Source: Polyangium sp. 6x1 (GTDB lineage: Bacteria > Myxococcota_A > Polyangia > Polyangiales > Polyangiaceae). Taken from it: a stretch of 64,000 nt of DNA. The DNA lies in assembly GCF_029946515.1 (NCBI RefSeq), contig NZ_JARZHH010000002.1, positions 1-64,000 of the forward strand, given 5' to 3'. A program made the position numbers and the translations under genes. Positions 59,801 to 64,000 of this stretch are shown in pieces. The notes under the pieces were generated by a model, which was not told where the DNA came from, did no database searches, and was given only the letters and a program-made list of their open reading frames with translations. Position 1 is the first letter of the stretch. Every line of letters begins with the position of its first letter.

Positions 59801-62800
59801 GGTGGGCACGGTGTCCGCGCAGCGCGACCGCGCCGCGACGCGGAGCCTCGTTGGGTTTTTGGCCAACACGCTGACCATCCGCTGCGACCTCGACGAGGAG
59901 CCCACGTTCGAGGCGCTGATGCAGCGTACCCGCGCGCGGGTTGAGGAGGCGCTGCGGCACGCGGAGCTGCCCTTCGAGGACGTCGTCGCCGCCACGCAGG
60001 CCGCGCGCGGCGCCGATCAGAACCCGCTCTTCCAGGTGAACTTCATGCTCGAGCAGCTTCCCGCGGTGGAAACGCGCGTGCCCGGGATGTCGTGGGAGCC
60101 GGCGCTCCGAACGCCGGACGGCGCCGTTGCGGGGACGGCGAAGTTCGACCTCTCGCTCGCGATGGTGGAGACGCCGAGCGGGCTCGACGGCGCGCTCGAG
60201 TATCGCAGCGACCTGTTCCGCGAGGACACGATCCAACGCTTCGCCGGACACCTCGAGGTGCTCTTGCGCGCGGCGGTCGCGTCGCCGGAGCGGCGCGTGC
60301 GCGACCTGCCGATCCTGACCGAGGCCGAGCGGCAGCGGGTGCTGAACGGGACCTGCGCGGGCGCCTGGCGAGGAGATGCGGGCCTCGTGCATGCGCAGTT
60401 CCAGGCGCAGGCGGCGCGCACGCCCGGCGCGACGGCCGTGGTCTTCGAGGGCGCGTCGCTCACGTACGCGGAGCTCGATCGGCGCGCGCGCTCTCTCTCT
60501 GCTCGCCTGCGCGAGCTCGGGGTGGCGCCCGACGTGCGCGTGGGCGTGCTCGTGGAGCGCTCGCTCGACGTCGTCGTGGCGATGCTCGGGATCCTCGGCG
60601 CAGGCGGGGCCTATGTGCCGCTCGATCCGTCGTATCCGCTCGAACGGCTGCGCCACATGGTGCACGACGCTTCCGTGGGCGTGCTCGTCACGCAGGCGCA
60701 CCTCACGGGCATGCTCGCGGGCGCCGGCTGCGTCGAGCTGCGCGTCGAGGATCTGGAGCACGTGGCCGCGCCGCCCGAGGCGTCGCCGCCTGCGCACGAC
60801 CCGGCGCAGCTTGCGTACGTGATCTACACGTCCGGCTCCACGGGCAAACCCAAGGGCGTGATGCTCCCGCACGCGACGGTCACGCGGTTCTTCGCGGCCA
60901 TGGACGAGCGGCTGGGCGCGGAGCCCCCGGGCACCTGGCTGGCGGTGACGAGCGTGAGCTTCGACATCTCGGTCCTGGAGCTGCTCTGGACGTTGTGCCG
61001 GGGCTTCACGGTGGTGATCCAGGCCGACGAGGCGTCGACGCTCCGCGCGGAGCGTCGCCGCGGACGCGCGAACCCCATCGATTTCAGCCTGTTCTACTTC
61101 GCCGACGACGCCGACGGGCCGGGCCGCGATCGGTACCGCCTGCTGCTCGACGGGGCCCGATTCGCCGACAGGAACGGCTTCTCCGCGGTCTGGACGCCGG
61201 AGCGGCACTTCCACGCGTTTGGCGGCATGTACCCGAACCCCTCGGTCACGAGCGCGGCGCTCTCGACGATCACCGAGCGGGTCGGCCTGCGCGCCGGCAG
61301 CGTCGTGATCCCCTTGCACCACCCGGTGCGCGTGGCCGAGGAGTGGGCCGTCGTCGACAACCTCTCGCGTGGGCGCGTGGGCCTCTCCGTCGCGTCGGGC
61401 TGGCACGCCGACGATTTCGTCTTCGCGCCCGAGCGGTATGCGGCGCGCAAGGACGTGATGCTGGAGGGCCTCGACGTCATCCGTCGCCTCTGGCGCGGCG
61501 AGGTGGTGCGGCTGCCCGGCGGCGACGGCAAGCCCGTCGACGTGCGCATCCGGCCTCGGCCGGTGCAGGCGGAGCTGCCGATCTGGATGACGGCGGCGGG
61601 CAACCCCGAGACGTTCCGCGTCGCAGGGGCGCTCGGCGCGAGCGTGCTCACGCACCTGCTCGGGCAGAGCATCGAGGAGCTCACGGAGAAGATCGCCCTC
61701 TATCGCGAGGCGTACCGCGGGTCGGGCGCGTCGGGTCGCGGGCACGTCACGTTGATGCTTCACACGTACGTCGATCCGGACCTGTCGCGCGTCCGCGCGC
61801 GTGTGGAGGCGCCCTTCAAGAACTACCTCCGCAGCTCGCTCGATCTCATGAAGGGAATCGGGCGCTCCCTCGGCATGAGCGTGGACACGGGGCCCCTCGG
61901 CAAGGACGACGTCGATCGGATCGTCGAGCACGCCTTCGGTCGATACTTCGAGACGAGCGGCCTCTTCGGCACGCCGCGCGGGAGCCTCGAGCTCGTCGAG
62001 CAGCTCCGCGCGATGGGCGTCGACGAGATCGCATGCCTCGTCGATTTCGGCATCGACACCGACGCGGTGCTCGAGAGCCTGCCTCACCTCGACCAGCTCC
62101 GCCGCCTGAGCGAGCGCGAGGCGCGGCGCGGAGGAGGTGAGCCGGTCACGGTCCCGCGGCAGATCAAGCGGTACGGCGTGACGCACTTGCAATGCACGCC
62201 CTCGATGGCGCGCGCGCTCCTGCTCGACGTCGAGGCGCGCGAGGCGCTCGGGGGGCTCCAGAAGCTGCTCGTCGGCGGGGAGGCTTTCCCGGGTCCGCTC
62301 GCCGAGGAGCTCGGCGCGATCGTCCCCGCGGGGCGGATGAACATGTACGGGCCGACCGAGACCACCATCTGGTCGGCGACGCACGACGTGAAGGACGAGC
62401 GCGGCGGTGTGGTTCCGCTGGGCACGCCCCTCGCGCACAACCGCGTCTACGTGCTCGATCGGGCCCTTCAGCCCGTGCCCTTCGGCGTACCGGGCGAGAT
62501 TTACATCGGCGGCGACTGCGTGGCGCGCGGCTACCACGGTCGGCCTGCGCTCACCGCGGAGCGCTTCCTGCCGGATCCTTTCCGCGACGAGCCGGGCGCG
62601 CGGATCTACCGGACCGGCGACATCGGGCGCTTGCGCGCCGACGGCACGCTCGAGTTCCTCGGGCGGGCCGATCAGCAGGTGAAGCTGCGCGGGTTCCGCA
62701 TCGAGCTCGGCGAGGTGGAGGCGTCGCTCGCGACTTGCCCGGGCGTACGCGAGGCGGTGGCGGCGGTGCGCGAGGACGTCCCGCTCGACGTGCGGCTCGT

Positions 62801-63314
62801 GGCGTACGTCGTGCCGGCGGAGGGCAAGATCGACCCGGCGTCGTTGCGCGCGTCGCTGCAACGACGCTTGCCGGACTACATGGTGCCCTCGGTCTTCGTC
62901 GAGCTGCCCGCGATCCCGCGCACGCCGAACGGCAAGGTGGATCGGAAGGCGCTGCCGGCGCCCTCCGAGGAGCGGCGCGCGAGCGCGGCGTTCGTGGCGC
63001 CGAGGAGCGACGTCGAGCAGCAAATCGCGGACGTCTGGCGGCGCGTGCTCCGGGTGGATCAGGTCGGCGTCCACGACAACTTCTTCGACCTCGGCGGGCA
63101 CTCGCTGCTCATGGTGCAAGTGCACAACGAGCTACAGCCGCTGCGGCCCGACATGCCGCTCGTCAAGCTCCTGGAGCACCCCACGGTCAGCGCGCTCGCG
63201 GCGTATCTGAGCGAGGGGGCAGAGGAGAGCGCGGCCGTGGTCGATGCGGCGCAGGATCGCGCGCGCCGGCAGCTCGAGGTGCTCAAGCGGCAGCGCAAGC
63301 GCGCGCGCGGGTGA
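56859..63314 (+). CDS. Lipo-initiating NRPS FAAL-ACP-C-A(Gly)[monooxygenase]-PCP
   Basis: A 2151-aa protein. A fatty acyl-AMP ligase (QYTSGSTGAPKGV about 186, GGPNFAYELCARK, KTSSGKIQRRA) is followed by an ACP (GLDSLAGLEL, about 650). The C domain has HHIITDGWS (about 850). The A domain has A3 TSGSTGKPKG (about 1323) and A4 SFDISVLEL, then a luciferase-like monooxygenase insertion, then A5 MYGPTET (about 1828) and A10 NGKVDRK (about 2024). The code reads DILQLGMIWK, glycine-like. The PCP (LGGHSLLMVQ, about 2080) is followed by an Arg/Lys-rich tail. It would make an N-acyl glycine and oxidise it before passing it to the PKS that follows. An alternative ATG 15 nt in, with GGTAGG before it, may be the true start. 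Confidence 0.92.
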   Translation: MGRPFMQSDALSPLDSYTTLNDILRARAFARPDDVLYHFLATGDVDGPVETWSYGRLDHAARAVAAALQGAGIQGGRALLLFPPSLDFVAALMGCLYAGTAAVPTYPPDPGRLDRTLPRLRAIARDSRAQVVLTTAPIKAMAEMLLPQVPELAELVWIAVDALPPSSADAFHPVAIGAETIAILQYTSGSTGAPKGVVLTHANVLHNERLIQRGFGHDAQSTAVVGWLPLFHDMGLIGNVLQPLYHGIPCILMSPIAFLQRPQRWLEAISRYGASTSGGPNFAYELCARKVPNEVLERLDLRSWKVAFNGAEPLQADTLRRFAERFAPCGFRPEAFYPCYGLAEATLFVAGARPSEGARTRTLDAAALAQGRAVEVASAHPEARAMVSSGWLGEGMRAVIVDPHTREPRAEGGVGEIWLEGPSVASGYWGRDEETAATFDARLASGEGPFLRTGDLGFLAEGELFVTGRQKDLIILRGRNVYPQDVELTAEQTHAAVRPGCVAAFGLEVGGEERLALVAEVEPARVGGSMESVMEAIRRAVADEHAAHLHLIALLAPRSIHKTSSGKIQRRACKQALLAGALEVLGRSDAPEAPEDAPAMEDVREALARAPEDTHGALLERALRAAVARRTGSDAGALDVAVPLASLGLDSLAGLELQEELEVALGVRLPATFLWQSATIHDAASELLGAWRHASTQVAPTDDIPARDPSSPEEPSPLSPGQFRLWFLERLMPGVPLYNVQFGLRMRGPLVATALEGALDALVERHAILRTVIREVEGQPCQVVLPAAKLTLAHVDLAGEPAATRDAAREQHALAEGRTIFDLQQGPLLRASLVRLAEDEHELLLTQHHIITDGWSISILARELSALYQARLTGADASLPPVRVQYADYARWQIARRSTLAAQREFWAERLRALPRLELPTDQPRPREPKLAGATTHFTLPRPLVEGLRALGRRHGCTLYVTLLAAYAALLHRYTGQTDFGVGTVSAQRDRAATRSLVGFLANTLTIRCDLDEEPTFEALMQRTRARVEEALRHAELPFEDVVAATQAARGADQNPLFQVNFMLEQLPAVETRVPGMSWEPALRTPDGAVAGTAKFDLSLAMVETPSGLDGALEYRSDLFREDTIQRFAGHLEVLLRAAVASPERRVRDLPILTEAERQRVLNGTCAGAWRGDAGLVHAQFQAQAARTPGATAVVFEGASLTYAELDRRARSLSARLRELGVAPDVRVGVLVERSLDVVVAMLGILGAGGAYVPLDPSYPLERLRHMVHDASVGVLVTQAHLTGMLAGAGCVELRVEDLEHVAAPPEASPPAHDPAQLAYVIYTSGSTGKPKGVMLPHATVTRFFAAMDERLGAEPPGTWLAVTSVSFDISVLELLWTLCRGFTVVIQADEASTLRAERRRGRANPIDFSLFYFADDADGPGRDRYRLLLDGARFADRNGFSAVWTPERHFHAFGGMYPNPSVTSAALSTITERVGLRAGSVVIPLHHPVRVAEEWAVVDNLSRGRVGLSVASGWHADDFVFAPERYAARKDVMLEGLDVIRRLWRGEVVRLPGGDGKPVDVRIRPRPVQAELPIWMTAAGNPETFRVAGALGASVLTHLLGQSIEELTEKIALYREAYRGSGASGRGHVTLMLHTYVDPDLSRVRARVEAPFKNYLRSSLDLMKGIGRSLGMSVDTGPLGKDDVDRIVEHAFGRYFETSGLFGTPRGSLELVEQLRAMGVDEIACLVDFGIDTDAVLESLPHLDQLRRLSEREARRGGGEPVTVPRQIKRYGVTHLQCTPSMARALLLDVEAREALGGLQKLLVGGEAFPGPLAEELGAIVPAGRMNMYGPTETTIWSATHDVKDERGGVVPLGTPLAHNRVYVLDRALQPVPFGVPGEIYIGGDCVARGYHGRPALTAERFLPDPFRDEPGARIYRTGDIGRLRADGTLEFLGRADQQVKLRGFRIELGEVEASLATCPGVREAVAAVREDVPLDVRLVAYVVPAEGKIDPASLRASLQRRLPDYMVPSVFVELPAIPRTPNGKVDRKALPAPSEERRASAAFVAPRSDVEQQIADVWRRVLRVDQVGVHDNFFDLGGHSLLMVQVHNELQPLRPDMPLVKLLEHPTVSALAAYLSEGAEESAAVVDAAQDRARRQLEVLKRQRKRARG
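61075..62100 (+). other. Luciferase-like monooxygenase domain inside a Gly A domain (2)
   Basis: The insertion sits at the same place as in the other NRPS, between A4 and the THLQCTPSMAR segment before A5. It has matching landmarks: FSLFYFADDA, WTPERHFHAFGGMYPNPS, HHPVRVAEEWAVVD, SGWHADDFVFAPE, YFETSGLFGTP and CLVDFGIDTDAVLE. The two copies are clearly similar along their whole length, so they share a recent common origin or are under the same functional constraint. Edges are approximate. Confidence 0.85.
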
Positions 63315-63355
63315 CGGATCCGTCATGCGACGACGACGAGAGGAAAGGTGGAAGC

Positions 63356-64000
63356 ATGAGTGAGGAAGCGGCGCGGTCCGCTGACGACGAGCTGGCCGTC
63401 GCCATCATCGGCATGGCGTGCCGTTTCCCGGGGGCGAAAGACGCGCAGACGTTCTGGAGCAACCTGGTCGGCGGGGTCGAGTCCATCACGATGTTCTCGC
63501 GCGAGGAGCTCCGCGCGCGGGGCGTGCGGGCGGAGCTGCTCGCGAACCCGGACTTCGTCCCGGCGGCCCCGGTGCTCGAGGGCATCGAGCATTTCGACGC
63601 GTCGTTTTTCGGCTACGCGCCGCGCGACGCCGAGATGCTCGATCCGCAGCAGCGCGTCTTCCTCGAGTGCGCGTGGTCCGCGCTGGAGAACGCCGGCTAC
63701 GGGGGCGCGAACCCCGGCTCCGTGGGCGTCTTCGCGGGCACCAGCGTGAGCACGTACCTGATCTTCAACCTGATGTCTCACCCCGAGATCGCCCTCGCCG
63801 AGGACACGTTCCCGGCCATGGTGGCGAACGATCGGGACTTCCTCGCGACACGCGTCGCCTACCACCTCGATCTGCGCGGGCCGAGCATGGACGTGCAGAG
63901 CGGCTGCTCGACGTCGCTCGTGGCGACGCACCTCGCCTGCCAGGCGCTGCTCGGCTTCCAGTGCGACATGGCGATCGCGGGGGGCGTCTCCATTCACATG
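63356..64000 (+). CDS. Type I PKS, N-terminal KS part (cut by window end)
   Basis: 215 codons are visible. The protein begins with an acidic segment (SEEAARSADDELAV) and then a ketosynthase: AIIGMACRFPGAKD, DPQQRVFLECAWSALENAGY, and the active-site Cys184 in QSGCSTSLVATH. The usual T-A-C before the nucleophile is S-G-C here, a small departure whose effect is unknown. The start has AAAGGTGG about 5 nt upstream and lies 41 nt after the FAAL-NRPS stop, so it is the next elongation step of that line. The rest of the module is outside the window. Confidence 0.9.
   Translation, partial: MSEEAARSADDELAVAIIGMACRFPGAKDAQTFWSNLVGGVESITMFSREELRARGVRAELLANPDFVPAAPVLEGIEHFDASFFGYAPRDAEMLDPQQRVFLECAWSALENAGYGGANPGSVGVFAGTSVSTYLIFNLMSHPEIALAEDTFPAMVANDRDFLATRVAYHLDLRGPSMDVQSGCSTSLVATHLACQALLGFQCDMAIAGGVSIHM

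Noticed and set aside
57759-63125. Very long open frame on the minus strand opposite the FAAL-NRPS, and similar ones opposite the other large genes
   Set aside because: They are antisense by-products of high GC; the translations are Arg/Glu/His-rich and show no domain motif, while the sense strand has complete NRPS domains.

Overview
The window is high-GC DNA (mostly NTG starts, many ATGA/GTGA overlaps, Gly- and Cys-rich lipoproteins, sigma-54-like promoters, very large hybrid NRPS/PKS genes). It looks like a myxobacterial chromosome of the Polyangium/Sorangium type; that placement is inference, because there is no rRNA or other taxonomic marker here.

Region 1 (1-6311) is ordinary chromosome: the Gly-rich end of a protein, a cyclic-nucleotide-binding protein behind a Cys-rich lipoprotein, a GNAT acetyltransferase, then a tight +strand operon of rpe, a zinc-metallopeptidase-like lipoprotein and a cysteine-synthase-family PLP enzyme. 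A convergent amidohydrolase and a tRNA-Ser(UGA) gene follow.

Region 2 (6488-43655) is a hybrid NRPS/PKS locus. It holds an ABC exporter of the cyclic-peptide type; a +operon of NRPS C-A-PCP, a 2OG-Fe(II) Asp/Asn-type hydroxylase, a MIO ammonia-lyase/aminomutase, PKS KS-AT-KR-ACP and a GNAT; a -strand lipo-initiating NRPS FAAL-ACP-C-A-PCP-C-A(Gly)-PCP; and a divergent +operon of NRPS C-A(Gly)[luciferase-like monooxygenase]-PCP-Cy-A(Cys)[Ox]-PCP followed by PKS KS-AT-KR-DH-ACP and a terminal E-like C-family domain. Read-out codes suggest a beta-aryl amino acid (probably beta-tyrosine, made by the neighbouring MIO enzyme), several glycines and a cysteine turned into a thiazole.

Region 3 (43736-54449) interrupts the assembly line. 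A sigma-54-like element precedes an operon with D,D-heptose activation genes (hddA kinase, gmhA isomerase, and a fusion of nucleotidyltransferase, GmhB-type phosphatase and P-loop kinase-like domain), a divergent GH13-like protein and glgA. Then come an M28 membrane peptidase and a predicted lipoprotein quinone oxidoreductase on the other strand.

Region 4 (54450-64000) begins with 720 bp of unusually AT-rich non-coding DNA. After it comes more assembly line: an AT-ACP protein, a second lipo-initiating NRPS FAAL-ACP-C-A(Gly)[monooxygenase]-PCP, and a PKS cut by the window end. No thioesterase or reductase release domain is seen, so the locus continues to the right or release is unusual.

The most interesting points are: two glycine A domains split by luciferase-like monooxygenases; sigma-54-like elements before four operons, one of them a full consensus match; a consistent pattern of Arg-rich NRPS tails facing acidic PKS N-termini; a PKS module with KR before DH and an E-fold domain lacking the catalytic Glu; and a nucleotide-heptose operon inside the locus. 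All specificity codes were aligned by eye to GrsA positions and are provisional.
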